Program-made: the position numbers and the translations under genes
Origin: Desulfocapsa sp.
GTDB lineage: Bacteria; Desulfobacterota; Desulfobulbia; Desulfobulbales; Desulfocapsaceae
Assembly (NCBI GenBank): GCA_022712895.1
Contig: JAFLJS010000021.1
Span: 1 to 64,000 of the forward strand
Length of the DNA stretch: 64,000 nt
Reading direction: 5' to 3'
Shown: one piece after another, positions 27,601 to 35,668 of the stretch
Position numbering within the stretch: position 1 is the stretch's first letter
Layout: each line of letters opens with the position of its first letter
The notes under the pieces: generated by a model
Databases searched by the model: none
What the model saw: only the letters and a program-made list of their open reading frames with translations
What the model was told of the DNA's origin: nothing

Positions 27601-29776
27601 TGCCGCTTTTCATTGCCAGACAGGCCTGCCAGATTTCTTCCGGGCTGTTTCCAAGCGAGTTGACCATGGCCATTCCGGTGATACTAATTCGCTTTCTAAA
27701 TTCTTTTCTTTTGCTGCTTTTGGGCATAGAAATTTTCTGCTTAGAAGAAGTTTGCAGAGGCGCTTTGGATTCATTTTCTACTAATAGCTGATGTATTTCG
27801 GCAACAGATAAAATTTTATGCAGATCTCCAGCAATGGCACCACTCATAAACTGTCCTTCCTTGTAACAGGTGTCTTCAGGAAGTGGTTCGCCACTATTTG
27901 GATGTACGTTTCGTGCTGCAATCAGCAGACTGCCAATGCTTGTCTCTTCAAGTTGATGCCTGATAGCTGGTTCATTGTTTGTCTGGTGCTGGAGTTCTTT
28001 TTCCAGTAAACGGATTTTTGCGGTTTTGGGAGAAGCAATGGCACGGACACGTAATCCAATGGACTCTCCGGTAAGTGTGGTGTCACCAAATGAAGATTTG
28101 AGAAGTGTCTGTTGATAGAGGGTGCTTAAAGCGCCTGAAGAAACAATTTCACGGGAGGAGAGATAGAGCGTGCCCATCTGTACCCCATCTGCACCCAGAA
28201 GAGCTGCTCTGGCAAGTGAATTGGTGTTGGAGATGCCACCAGCTAGAATAAGGTATCGTTTTGGCTCCTGACCTGTGTATTGTTGCCTTAACTCCATTAT
28301 GGATTGTGCAAGTGTCAGGGTGGAGTGAACACCGACATGGCCTCCGGCTTCCTGACCTTCACAGATCACAATATTGATATTGTGATTCCATGCCATTTGC
28401 AACAGCTCTATGTCGGATGTGACATAAATAACTGTAATACCAAGTTGTTGTAGTTTTTCTGCGTGGGTCGGGGCGCCGGCAGAAATGACAACAAAAGGGG
28501 GCTTGTTTTTCTCAAGCCAGGCTAACTGCTCGCTGCGATACGGATTCTCTGGAAGGGTGATAACATTTATGGCATATGGATGCCCTTGCAATACATTGTC
28601 TAAAGCAGTCAGGTCCTGCTCAAGGTCTTTGATAGATTTAATACCCATGGCAAAGGTTGGTAGACCACCGGCCTGGGCAATTGATTGGGAAAATTCCGGG
28701 ACATCACTGATACAGGCCATGGCTCCCTGAATAAAAGGGTACTGAATACCAAGCACTTCTGTAATTTCTCCTTTCAGCATTTTAGGAATGGCGTTATGAG
28801 CCTCAGCATAAAGACGAGCAGTTTCTTCGGCAAAACGGAGAAGAGCTGTAAAGGTTTCCCGACCAAAACGCTTAATAAAGGAACTTGCAAAAGCAGCTTC
28901 CGGACCTATTGGAATGAGCTGTTTGCCATCAAAGTCAGCCTGTAGAGGAGAGATGATTTTTGAAGTAATGGAGGTTGCTAGTTTCTCTACCGTGTTGAAA
29001 GGGGTGGCAGCAGAAGTATTCACCAACTGCCTGATTGCTTTTACTGCTGGGGAATTGCCTTTATCAAAGAGCCTAAGCTGCAAGTTTGGTGCAAGTTCTA
29101 CCGTAGAGGTATGGTCTATTCTGATATTTGAGATTTTCTTTGCAAGACTACTTTGTGAACCGAGCATTGTATCAGTGAGCCAGTGGAGACTTTCAAAAAC
29201 AATCCGTGATATTCCACTAGTCAGGCAGGCGCTGGCCCCTTCCGGGGTCGCGATTCCTCCCCAGATATGAACCGCAGGTTGCAAAGGATCTTTTCTTACA
29301 ACTTGTTCCAGGTGTGAAAGAAGGGTCAAGATTGTTTCTGAACAGATAACGCCAGACGATTCTGAACCTTTAATGGCCAAGCCGGATATTGGAGAAGGCT
29401 GTGTCAGGCATGTATGAATAAAGGGCAGATCGCCTGTGATTACATTGCAATTAAGAGAGTCGTGATTCGAGACTTGCTGAAAAAATGTCTCAGAGGTGTG
29501 GAGTGATAATTGTTGGAAGTACTCCACCCAGATGGTTTTCGTTTTATTGTCTTTGAGTAACGCTGTGACTACTGGAGAGAAGAATTGATTTAGAGAGAGC
29601 TTTAATTCAACACCAGTAAAGTCTTGAATATCCTGCGTGAGTTGGTCGGTGGAGAGTTGAGAAACATCTAAAATGATTTGTAGATTGTTTTTTTGTATGA
29701 GCTCTGCAACAGAGTGTGTAAAATGTTGGGGTTGCCACACATATACAAGTGATCGTATGGCCAGTTTGTTTGACAT
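21668..29776 (-). CDS. 2702-residue iterative PKS / PUFA-synthase-like megasynthase
   Basis: A giant multidomain synthase. Approximate order: degenerate nitropropane-dioxygenase (NPD)-like barrel (1-300, IWGGIATPEGASA); NPD/PfaD-type enoyl reductase (330-600, GIQYPFIQGAMA, CEGQEAGGHVG, GADGVQMGT); ketosynthase (690-1150) with Cys in TTACASSLTAL and His in ECHATATHMGD and SQIGHTLGASG; acyltransferase (1250-1540) with GHSMGE and AFHSPTMK; two ACPs (1660-1850), each with LAIKSSRIPIIVD; ketoreductase (2100-2360) with SGGAQGV, SSVAAIGG and GQGNY; C-terminal hot-dog dehydratase-like region (2440-2700). PfaA has a similar KS-AT-ACP-KR-DH order, and PfaD is normally separate; here reduction is fused at the front. 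No phosphopantetheinyl transferase lies nearby. It begins the operon GNAT - GT2 - SDR. Product chain length and unsaturation cannot be told. Confidence 0.93.
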   Translation of the reverse strand: MSNKLAIRSLVYVWQPQHFTHSVAELIQKNNLQIILDVSQLSTDQLTQDIQDFTGVELKLSLNQFFSPVVTALLKDNKTKTIWVEYFQQLSLHTSETFFQQVSNHDSLNCNVITGDLPFIHTCLTQPSPISGLAIKGSESSGVICSETILTLLSHLEQVVRKDPLQPAVHIWGGIATPEGASACLTSGISRIVFESLHWLTDTMLGSQSSLAKKISNIRIDHTSTVELAPNLQLRLFDKGNSPAVKAIRQLVNTSAATPFNTVEKLATSITSKIISPLQADFDGKQLIPIGPEAAFASSFIKRFGRETFTALLRFAEETARLYAEAHNAIPKMLKGEITEVLGIQYPFIQGAMACISDVPEFSQSIAQAGGLPTFAMGIKSIKDLEQDLTALDNVLQGHPYAINVITLPENPYRSEQLAWLEKNKPPFVVISAGAPTHAEKLQQLGITVIYVTSDIELLQMAWNHNINIVICEGQEAGGHVGVHSTLTLAQSIMELRQQYTGQEPKRYLILAGGISNTNSLARAALLGADGVQMGTLYLSSREIVSSGALSTLYQQTLLKSSFGDTTLTGESIGLRVRAIASPKTAKIRLLEKELQHQTNNEPAIRHQLEETSIGSLLIAARNVHPNSGEPLPEDTCYKEGQFMSGAIAGDLHKILSVAEIHQLLVENESKAPLQTSSKQKISMPKSSKRKEFRKRISITGMAMVNSLGNSPEEIWQACLAMKSGISEIPEDKWNHEEIFNADSITEGKTYCKVGAFLSLDIARKELGIPPHDFRTMTASTKLTLWLAHKAIHNSTLLDSATPRHRIGVIVSQNAGEMGSTTADLSIFARAKSIADSIRKECNLTSEQSESLEEVIRSNHLAIDDTTLLGRLNCAAAGFICNKYGFTGPSYSVTTACASSLTALYNGIQLIQNGVLDAAIIGGGEELLIQASFIEFSALGALAGKGYDNQDPAAFSRPFDAERSGMVLGEGGGLIVIERESIARQRKAPILAHITGVGASNNHQGMVESVAGTQKIAIKTSFQEAGYEPDQIDMVECHATATHMGDREEVNALKDIFPPDSDVVLSSFKSQIGHTLGASGINSLIRGICAMHAGIFPPTLNYKNPDPSIGLEEAGFRVCREPEQWPNHPDRPKRFEVNAFGFGGANYVVQIEDEQWHKQKTEGNIETPMPLSTTTQTTADAPTCGVSFFKTQLNNQPFRIASITQPNQPFNLKNVISPYLQDFTDLAFKQKKELAKLGVTVSREVKNPTALALIFSGQGTHYPQMGKKLYHTFPVIRQWMDTLAKLAEFDILQLLFQKDDGKLQQTEYQQPSLFLLEYAIYKQLNAFGLQPTAMAGHSMGELTALCVAGCFSYEDGFNFIHKRAQCMAKASRMVDDPGTMLAVSAPEAYLNEKLGDNAHLFITNFNSPSQTVIGGSNKEIERFKKTLDQDRHWNTQLPVSMAFHSPTMKIIREELGEYLSHMDVRPPQVPVLSNTTCQPYPNDATGIKKTILSHLESPVHWQDNVLSLVNDFGCGQFLEIGPQDTLCTLIRDCAPKVHCFNSCSAEDEVLTLKKSISSLYVKQCISPDDVHNISLLQNAKVSKHAISKEAIWNIIQQEIYSYALHGTERHLKPAIIRAIRQQIDPNFDKKMLAAYMPTDFIPSTCTDTIATSTISVPIAQDTNILEQVIQIIMNATGYDRDEIQAEMDLRNDLAIKSSRIPIIVDEAEKRFNITTTLEDFLTVRTVRDLADRIVELMAIEDSPPPGTASRLPDPSTTTTEPNGSKTIARDNLILEQVIQIIMDATGYERDEIEAEMDIRDDLAIKSSRIPIIVDAAERTFNITTTLEDFLTVRTVRDLANRITAFMESNEFHVSMNSVPIAPVVASATDHVHSTISSPENGINRLRYQLEEVTQTEEKKLQIDPGSRILLLSFTSTNHSRKFKDSFTTTYDSEVISLQVDKQQQDGFINLFDPDDVIRAMDKLAKDGPLTGIILISDKHTEHHYSPLEINSLVTGFFILFQQFLKSASRKFCIHIHSNNNGSHGESLFSESILGLHLTAAKEYKTLYLRSLTIGDNSSMHSVIPFSFDLTNPFIELFIKDQHIYACKMTRQALTIPEFPSMTLSNNDVIIISGGAQGVTSYLARSFAPFGCTLILLGRSSLHDLITLDDVPTDFDKKQQFITSYLKRNYENLSPRELNVKRQEVLTSLEIQKNLAKIEQLGATVQYISCDVTQRVQVSEAINTITRQHGTITGIIHGAGIINDSFITLIKPGMFKEVMDVKLLGAIHLLQSVEKKGLRFALALSSVAAIGGNVGQGNYCIANRAMSAYWHTFKKNNKSIRTKVFWLPPIEGAGMVENQEIKDILQQNMGDNIFLEVHEAAEIILRELLCGPSDDCLIIPLRDMPQTKTILTDPIKPNEHWFNLEKMPMLDTIKHLDLRKKTLYATRTLSSRRDLWLADHKPSKLLRHPIMSAIMAMEAFLETSLILFPHLQVTGLRNVKLLNMIECPPEKDTLIHLFCQGQPTNTSQQMCTVEMKRDRRFPPKTAEASLDTYFLAQVLANTSRPHLGRQELTNVPQTVLVNQQEIKEQYGQYSNLTNRYQVLNTITTCGQDTIQGTMIYPEVDDFSEDLTFIFHYPHYLLEALMQISLFFTNFKNNGTPRTTVPVAMDNISFSRNCRAGEKLTLDGKLTREDKTGTTWDMCGVDNDGLIIMKVNGLQMKWVE
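24230..24800 (-). repeat. Tandem ACP-coding duplication inside the megasynthase
   Basis: Two ACP-coding segments about 327 bp apart are nearly identical; for example GATGATCTGGATAACCTG occurs in both. The translated copies share LEQVIQIIM, ATGY(D/E)RDEI, LAIKSSRIPIIVD and FNITTTLEDFLTVRTVRDLA. They are joined by a Pro/Thr-rich linker (DPSTTTTEPNG). This is a recent or homogenised duplication. Confidence 0.9.
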
Positions 29777-30143
29777 TATGAGTAAACTCCAAAGGTACGC
29801 TATTTGGTTTCAAGGTGGACGGTGTCTATTTTTCTGTTGTGATTCGATACTTGCTGGAAGTTTTAAGTTGATAGCTGAATTTTTCTAACTATGTAAAAAG
29901 AATAAAAATAATTTAACATGAAGAGAGAGCTGTTTTCAAGTAATAGATAGTGTAGAGTCAAGGGTTGAGTAAAAAAAAATGAGGTGTTTTGGGCTCGAGA
30001 TTCGATTTGTTTGTGTTTTGAAGCAACCTGAATGTGACGCATCCTATTGTTTTTATAGGATAAGTTTTAGAAAGGTCTTTTTGAGGTAGGTGTTTGTCTG
30101 TTTTTTTATGAGATACCGGGATGTTATCCTTATGGACAATTAG
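29777..30143. other. Divergent intergenic region, 367 bp
   Basis: Separates the megasynthase (minus) from a GT (plus), so promoters for both operons should lie here, but no strong -35/-10 pair stands out. A perfect 7 bp stem, ATCCTAT/ATAGGAT with a 7-base loop, is at 30041-30061, about 80 bp before the plus-strand gene. No ORF of interest seen. Confidence 0.5.
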
Positions 30144-31196
30144 ATGACAAATATTCTATATGGAGTTCACGGAATTGGCCATGGGCATGCCGTCAGGGCG
30201 CTTACTGTTGCCCGTTCTTTTCCGCAGCATAATTTTCTGTTTATCAGTGATAGTGACGGGTATGAAATGTTACACCCGGAGTATAAGGTGTGCAAGTTGG
30301 CGACTAATGGAAGCCCAGCTTTTGGGCATGTGATGCCTTATTCTGGAGCGATTATTTCTTATTGTAAGAACCTTCTTGCCGGTAAGGAGGAGATGGGAAA
30401 AGTCATGCAAGCTATCGAACGGTTTCAGCCTGACCTGGCTGTCACCGACTATGAACCAAATCTTGCCAAAATTTGTCGTAAAACGGGTCTGCCTTGTCTG
30501 TCTCTTGATCATCAACATGTTGCCAGTTTTGGTTCTTTGCAACTCCCCGTTAGCAAAATTTTTGATCTTGCTCTCCTTCGTATTGCCATCTGGATGCAAT
30601 TTCGTGATATACAGAATCATATGATTATTTCATTTTTTAATCCTGTGATAAGGGCTAAAGGCCAGGTGAAAGTGTTTCCTCCGATCCTTCGTGCAAAAGT
30701 AATTGAGAGAGTTGCAACAGAAGGGGATCATGTCCTTGCATATCACGGATACTCTACGACATCTGAATTCCACAAATTTCTCTTATCACTTCCCTATCCT
30801 GTTCGTTGTTATGGGATGAATGAGGACAAAGTGATTGCTAATGTGACATATAGGGAAAATTCTACGGATCATTTTCTGGATGATCTTGCTTCTTGTCGGT
30901 ATGTAATGAGTACCGCCGGGCACACCCTGCTTTCTGAGGCGCTTTATTTTGGGAAACCTGTGATGGCATTTCCCATTCGTAATGCTTGTGAACAGTTTAT
31001 TAACGGCTACTATCTGGAAAAAAATGGCTATGGGCTTATGAATGATGCCTTTCATCCATCATTTGATATTCTCAATATTTTTGAAAGAAACAGGGCAGCG
31101 TATAAAAAGAATATTCAAGAGAATTCTTTTTGTGGAAACGAGACAGTAATGACTGTTCTGAATCGTTATTTTAATAGCAAGGAATATAGTGCCTAA
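30144..31196 (+). CDS. GT-B glycosyltransferase, COG1819/MurG-like
   Basis: A 350-residue GT-B fold glycosyltransferase. The N-terminus ILYGVHGIGHGHAVRALTVA is the glycine-rich acceptor loop of the MurG/COG1819-like group, and the C-terminal nucleotide-sugar site has MSTAGHTLLSEALYFGKPVMAFP with the conserved Gly-His and Glu. Proteins of this type appear in glycolipid and cell-surface polysaccharide synthesis. It is followed 49 bp later by the large repeat GT gene and is probably its operon partner. Confidence 0.83.
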   Translation: MTNILYGVHGIGHGHAVRALTVARSFPQHNFLFISDSDGYEMLHPEYKVCKLATNGSPAFGHVMPYSGAIISYCKNLLAGKEEMGKVMQAIERFQPDLAVTDYEPNLAKICRKTGLPCLSLDHQHVASFGSLQLPVSKIFDLALLRIAIWMQFRDIQNHMIISFFNPVIRAKGQVKVFPPILRAKVIERVATEGDHVLAYHGYSTTSEFHKFLLSLPYPVRCYGMNEDKVIANVTYRENSTDHFLDDLASCRYVMSTAGHTLLSEALYFGKPVMAFPIRNACEQFINGYYLEKNGYGLMNDAFHPSFDILNIFERNRAAYKKNIQENSFCGNETVMTVLNRYFNSKEYSA

Positions 31197-31245
31197 AAAT
31201 AGTTACATGATACCATCAGACTGTTTCTTTTCCTAAGGTGCGGAT

Positions 31246-34200
31246 ATGAGTTTTTGGCAGAAAATTTTCCACACCCTGGGAAATGTTGTTTTCGCTTATG
31301 GTCGGGAGAGCAAAACAATATTGGAAGCCTCTTTGTTTGATGTTGAGTATTATCGTGAACAAAATCCAGAACTGCGTAAGTCAGACCTCAATCTGTTACG
31401 TCACTATCTTATAAGGGGTTTTTGGGGAGCCAGTGACCCTCATCCTCTGTTTAGTACATCGTTTTATCTGGAGAGTAATCCTGATGTGGCTGCATTGGGG
31501 TGTAATCCATTCATTCATTATTTCAAACATGGTTATAAAAAGAGGCGATCTCCCCATCCTTTATTTGATATTGACTACTATCTTACTAACAACTCTGATA
31601 TCGAACAGGCAGCTGTCGAACCTCTCGGGCATTATGTCAAGTATGGTTATAAAGAGAGGCGATCTCCCCATCCTTTATTTGATATTGACTATTATCTTAC
31701 TAACAACCCTGATATTGAACAGGCAGCTGTTGAACCTCTCGGGCATTATGTTAAGTATGGTTATAAAGAAAGGAGATCTCCTCATCTCCTGTTTGATGTT
31801 TCCTATTATCTTGCCAATAACCCGGATGTGAAGAAAAAGGGAATCGATCCTCTCGGTCATTATCTCAAGTACGGTTATAAGGAAAAAAAGTCTCCCCATC
31901 TTCTGTTTGATGTTTCCTATTATCTTGCCAATAATCCGGATGTAGAGAAGACGGGAATCGATCCTCTCAGCCATTATCTCAAGTACGGTTATAAAGAGAG
32001 AAGATCTCCGCACCTCCTGTTCGATATATCGTATTATTTTGCCAATAATCCGGATGTTGACCATACTGAGATTGATCCCCTTACCCACTATCTTGAACAT
32101 GGCTACAAAGAAAAAAGAGATCCTCATCCGCTGTTTAATACTTTTTTTTATTGCTACAGATATAAAGATAGAATTGGTGAAAAGTGGAATCCACTTCTGC
32201 ATTTCTGCCGCTATGGACTACGGGAAAGAACCGATCCAAATCCACTTTTCAATACCACATACTATCTACAGCAGAACTCTGAAGTCATCAGATCTGGGGT
32301 AAATCCTCTGGTTCATTTTCTTGAAAATGGATACAGACATGGAGAAGACCGTTACACCTATAAAAAACGTCAGGAAAGAAAAATAAAAACCATATGTATT
32401 GTCGGGCACTGGTTGCCTCGTTTTGATCATGATTCAGGCTCATTACGACTCTATCGGATGATCCAGGTGCTGGTGATGTCTGGGTATACTGTTGTTTTAT
32501 GGGCTCGATCCCGGCCTGATGATGAACGGTATGTTAGAGCTTTTACAGAACTTAATGTAGCACTCCCGTACCAGAAAGATGGATTTACGAATTTTCTGGA
32601 GGAAAAAGGTTCCACCATTGATCTTGTCATTCTTTGTAGACTGAACGTGGCGAACCAATTGCTTGATACTGTTTTGGCCATGACAGATGCCAGAATTGTT
32701 TTTGATACTGTGGATCTTGCCTATTTGAGAAAAGAGCGAATGGCAAAGATTCTGGGAGAACCGGTTGACACAAGCGCCAAATCACAGGAATTACATATTT
32801 GTCGTTGTGTCGACGAGGTTATGGTTGTCAGTCCCGTCGAGAAAAAGATGCTTGAAGGGGAAGGATTGGAGGGGAGCGTATCCATTGTCACCAATATTCA
32901 CTCTTTAAAACCTTCCTGTAAATCCTTTACGGATAGAATCGGATTGATGTTTATTGGAGGTTTTGACCATCAGCCTAATGTTGATGGTATTCTCTGGTTT
33001 GTGGAGACGATATTACCGATTATACGAAATCAGTTAGTGGGTATTCACCTGGATATTGTTGGTAGCTCTCCTCCAGATTCTATTCTGGCATTGGCCTCTT
33101 CACATATTAATGTCACCGGCTACGTAATGGATGTAACATCCTATTTTGAAAAAGCCAGGATATTCGTCAGTCCTTTACGGTACGGTGCTGGAGTTAAAGG
33201 GAAAATCGGGCAAAGTATGGCTTTTGGGCTGCCAGTGGTGACAACATCCATAGGTGCGGAAGGGATGTATCTTGAAGATGGCGTCAGTGCAATGATTGGC
33301 GATGACGAAAAACTCTTTGCTGACAAAGTTATAACTCTTTATGAGAATGAACGTCTGTGGAAAGCACTCTCTAAAAATGCGAGGGGAGTAATTGAGCGCT
33401 ACTTTACTCCAGAGGTAGTGAAAAATGCCTTGCTTGACGTGATTGAAAATGAGAAAGGGAAGCAGAACAAACGGCAAAAAGAAGAAAAGGAAATTGACGC
33501 ATTATTGCAGGCATTACATTTTTTTACTACTGAGTCTCCCCTTGTCTCTATCATTATTCCAACCTTTGGTCAGCCCCTTTATACACTGAAATGTTTGTAC
33601 TCAATAATGCAAAGTCTACCAGAAGTGAAGGTGGAAATCATAGTCATTGACGATGCGTCAGAAGATAGTCGAATGGGGAAGTTGGCCAATATACCTGGAC
33701 TTCAACTGCTCAGACAGGAGAATAATTTAGGGTTTATTGGCTCAGTTAATGGTGGCGCTCGGCAGGCTCGTGGAGAATTTCTGCACTTTTTGAATAATGA
33801 CACAGAGGTGAGGAAGGGATGGCTTGACAGCATGGTGAAGCTGTTTGAGGCCCATGCTGATTGTGCGATGGTCGGGTCAAAGCTTGTGTATCCAGATGGA
33901 CGTTTGCAAGAGGCTGGGGGCATTATTTGGCGGGATGGTTCGGCATGGAATTATGGACATTCAGATGATCCTGAAAAATACCTGTATAATTATGTTAAAG
34001 AAGTAGATTATGTCTCCGGGGCTTCGTTACTAATAAAGAAACAACTGTTCAATGCGTTGGGAGGAATGAACGAGTTATACGCGCCTGCATATTATGAAGA
34101 TGTTGATCTCGCATTCTCCGTTCGAGCAGCTGGAGGGAAAGTATATTATCAGCCAGCATCTGTGGTGGTGCATTATGAGGGTGTATCCCACGGAACGAAT

Positions 34201-34725
34201 TGCAGTGCTGGGATCAAGGGCTTTCAGGTCGTAAATAAGGATAAATTTTATAAGCGTTGGCAGAAGGAACTTGAAGCGGAACATTTTGTGCGTGGTGAAC
34301 ATGTGTTTCATGCTAGAGATCGGACAAATAATCGTCGAATAGTGTTACTTGTAGAACCGTTACCTGTAACTCAAAAAACTGTAATATGGACAAGCGCCAT
34401 CGTAAATAATATACAATCACTGGTAGATTTGAATGCAAAGTATTTTTCTAGGAGTCTGCATACAAAACCATTGGAGTTTTCTCTGGTGCAGAGTCGTGGG
34501 ATGGAAGTTGTTTTTGCCATGGAAGGTGACGAGTGCATAATCCACGACCAGAATATCTGGGAAAAGGTTGATCTGGTGGTCTGCTCGTCTGATTTGGAAA
34601 AGAAAGAAATACACGTATCTTATCCTGAATTGGATGTGAGAATCCTTCCTCTACATGTGTTGGTTGAGTGTGCTGGGGGCAAAAAAGACAATATCGTGAA
34701 TATCTTAAGTGAGTATCTGAGCTGA
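31246..34725 (+). CDS. Nine-repeat protein fused to GT4 and GT2 domains
   Basis: A 1159-residue protein in three parts. Residues about 25-370 hold nine 38-residue repeats of the type [17 protein letters not shown] followed by a helix ending [12 protein letters not shown]; similar units precede GT domains in other surface-glycan enzymes. Residues about 383-735 are a GT4-like GT-B domain ([43 protein letters not shown]). Residues about 762-1010 are a GT2 domain ([40 protein letters not shown]). Two sugar transfers on one chain may be coupled, as in bifunctional polysaccharide polymerases. The remaining C-terminus is unassigned. No membrane segment. Confidence 0.88.
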   Translation: MSFWQKIFHTLGNVVFAYGRESKTILEASLFDVEYYREQNPELRKSDLNLLRHYLIRGFWGASDPHPLFSTSFYLESNPDVAALGCNPFIHYFKHGYKKRRSPHPLFDIDYYLTNNSDIEQAAVEPLGHYVKYGYKERRSPHPLFDIDYYLTNNPDIEQAAVEPLGHYVKYGYKERRSPHLLFDVSYYLANNPDVKKKGIDPLGHYLKYGYKEKKSPHLLFDVSYYLANNPDVEKTGIDPLSHYLKYGYKERRSPHLLFDISYYFANNPDVDHTEIDPLTHYLEHGYKEKRDPHPLFNTFFYCYRYKDRIGEKWNPLLHFCRYGLRERTDPNPLFNTTYYLQQNSEVIRSGVNPLVHFLENGYRHGEDRYTYKKRQERKIKTICIVGHWLPRFDHDSGSLRLYRMIQVLVMSGYTVVLWARSRPDDERYVRAFTELNVALPYQKDGFTNFLEEKGSTIDLVILCRLNVANQLLDTVLAMTDARIVFDTVDLAYLRKERMAKILGEPVDTSAKSQELHICRCVDEVMVVSPVEKKMLEGEGLEGSVSIVTNIHSLKPSCKSFTDRIGLMFIGGFDHQPNVDGILWFVETILPIIRNQLVGIHLDIVGSSPPDSILALASSHINVTGYVMDVTSYFEKARIFVSPLRYGAGVKGKIGQSMAFGLPVVTTSIGAEGMYLEDGVSAMIGDDEKLFADKVITLYENERLWKALSKNARGVIERYFTPEVVKNALLDVIENEKGKQNKRQKEEKEIDALLQALHFFTTESPLVSIIIPTFGQPLYTLKCLYSIMQSLPEVKVEIIVIDDASEDSRMGKLANIPGLQLLRQENNLGFIGSVNGGARQARGEFLHFLNNDTEVRKGWLDSMVKLFEAHADCAMVGSKLVYPDGRLQEAGGIIWRDGSAWNYGHSDDPEKYLYNYVKEVDYVSGASLLIKKQLFNALGGMNELYAPAYYEDVDLAFSVRAAGGKVYYQPASVVVHYEGVSHGTNCSAGIKGFQVVNKDKFYKRWQKELEAEHFVRGEHVFHARDRTNNRRIVLLVEPLPVTQKTVIWTSAIVNNIQSLVDLNAKYFSRSLHTKPLEFSLVQSRGMEVVFAMEGDECIIHDQNIWEKVDLVVCSSDLEKKEIHVSYPELDVRILPLHVLVECAGGKKDNIVNILSEYLS
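31550..32110 (+). repeat. 114 bp tandem coding repeats
   Basis: In-frame tandem units with a 114 bp period inside the repeat-GT gene. Units beginning near 31552 and 31666 are almost identical at DNA level (GGCGATCTCCCCATCC recurs 114 bp apart), and the units near 31780 and 31894 form a second close pair, showing recent expansion; outer units are more diverged. Confidence 0.88.
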
Positions 34726-34837
34726 TAAAATTCGCTGATTTGTCTGGAATCCTATGCTATTGTTTCTTCAAGACTGACATAAAATAAGCTAAAAGAGCCA
34801 TTTTCCTTATCGTTTCTCGGAGCTGTAAAGTATACAT

Positions 34838-35668
34838 ATGAATCCTCACGCTCAACATCCTTCTTCTCTGGCCGCAATGTGGCGTTCTATTTATTGCAAC
34901 CGAAGTCTGATCTGGCAGTTGATGCAACGAGAGATTGCAGGGCGCTATAGGGGATCGATTCTTGGAATTAGCTGGTCGTTTTTCCAACCTCTGTTGATGT
35001 TGGCTGTTTATACTTTTGTTTTCTCCGTGGTGCTGAAAACGACATGGAGAGGAGAGGTGAGTGACGGAAAGGTGAATTTTGCAATCATTCTTTTTTCGGG
35101 ACTGATAGTGCATGGGCTTTTTTCCGAATGCATTAACCGGGCGCCAAACCTGATTCTGACCAGTATTAACCTGGTAAAGCGAGTTGTTTTTCCACTGGAA
35201 ATTCTTGCGGTGGTCATGATTGGTGTGACTGTCTTTCATCTCATTGTCGGGTTGTTGATTCTCTTTGCGGCGATGCTGCTTTTTGGTTTGGATTTTCATG
35301 GAACCATTTTTTACCTGCCTCTGGTGTTGTCTCCTCTGATTCTCATGACATTGGGATTAACCTGGTTTCTGGCAGCGGCAGGGGTGTATTTGCGTGATCT
35401 AGGGCATATCGTGGTAGTTGTGTCAACAGTTCTTCTTTTTCTCTCTCCAGTTTTTTATCCGATATCAGCGGTACCTGGACAGATCCGCATATTGATATAT
35501 TTGAATCCTCTGACTTTTATTATTGAGCAGGTTCGAGCTGTTCTTATCTGGGGGGAAGCACCTGCCTGGTCTGGGTTGGTTGTCTATGGGGTATGCAGTT
35601 TATTTGTCGTCTGGTTTGGATTTTATGTGTTTCAATGGACAAGAAAGGGGTTCTCAGATGTCCTCTAA
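34838..35668 (+). CDS. wzm: ABC-2 polysaccharide exporter permease (Wzm)
   Basis: A 276-residue ABC-2 type permease with six predicted membrane segments. LIWQLMQREIAGRYRGSILG near the N-terminus and VYLRDLGHIVVVVS near 190 are typical of Wzm/TagG proteins that export completed lipid-linked O-polysaccharide or teichoic-type polymers across the inner membrane. The ATPase gene starts inside its last codons, so the two are coupled. Confidence 0.92.
   Translation: MNPHAQHPSSLAAMWRSIYCNRSLIWQLMQREIAGRYRGSILGISWSFFQPLLMLAVYTFVFSVVLKTTWRGEVSDGKVNFAIILFSGLIVHGLFSECINRAPNLILTSINLVKRVVFPLEILAVVMIGVTVFHLIVGLLILFAAMLLFGLDFHGTIFYLPLVLSPLILMTLGLTWFLAAAGVYLRDLGHIVVVVSTVLLFLSPVFYPISAVPGQIRILIYLNPLTFIIEQVRAVLIWGEAPAWSGLVVYGVCSLFVVWFGFYVFQWTRKGFSDVL

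Noticed and set aside
31550-32110. Regularly spaced repeats suggesting a CRISPR array
   Set aside because: The 114 bp units are contiguous, in frame and translate to a clear protein repeat; there are no spacers.
35523-35657. N-terminal extension of Wzt in the ORF track
   Set aside because: It reads another frame of wzm; the ATG at 35658 begins the conserved ATPase sequence.
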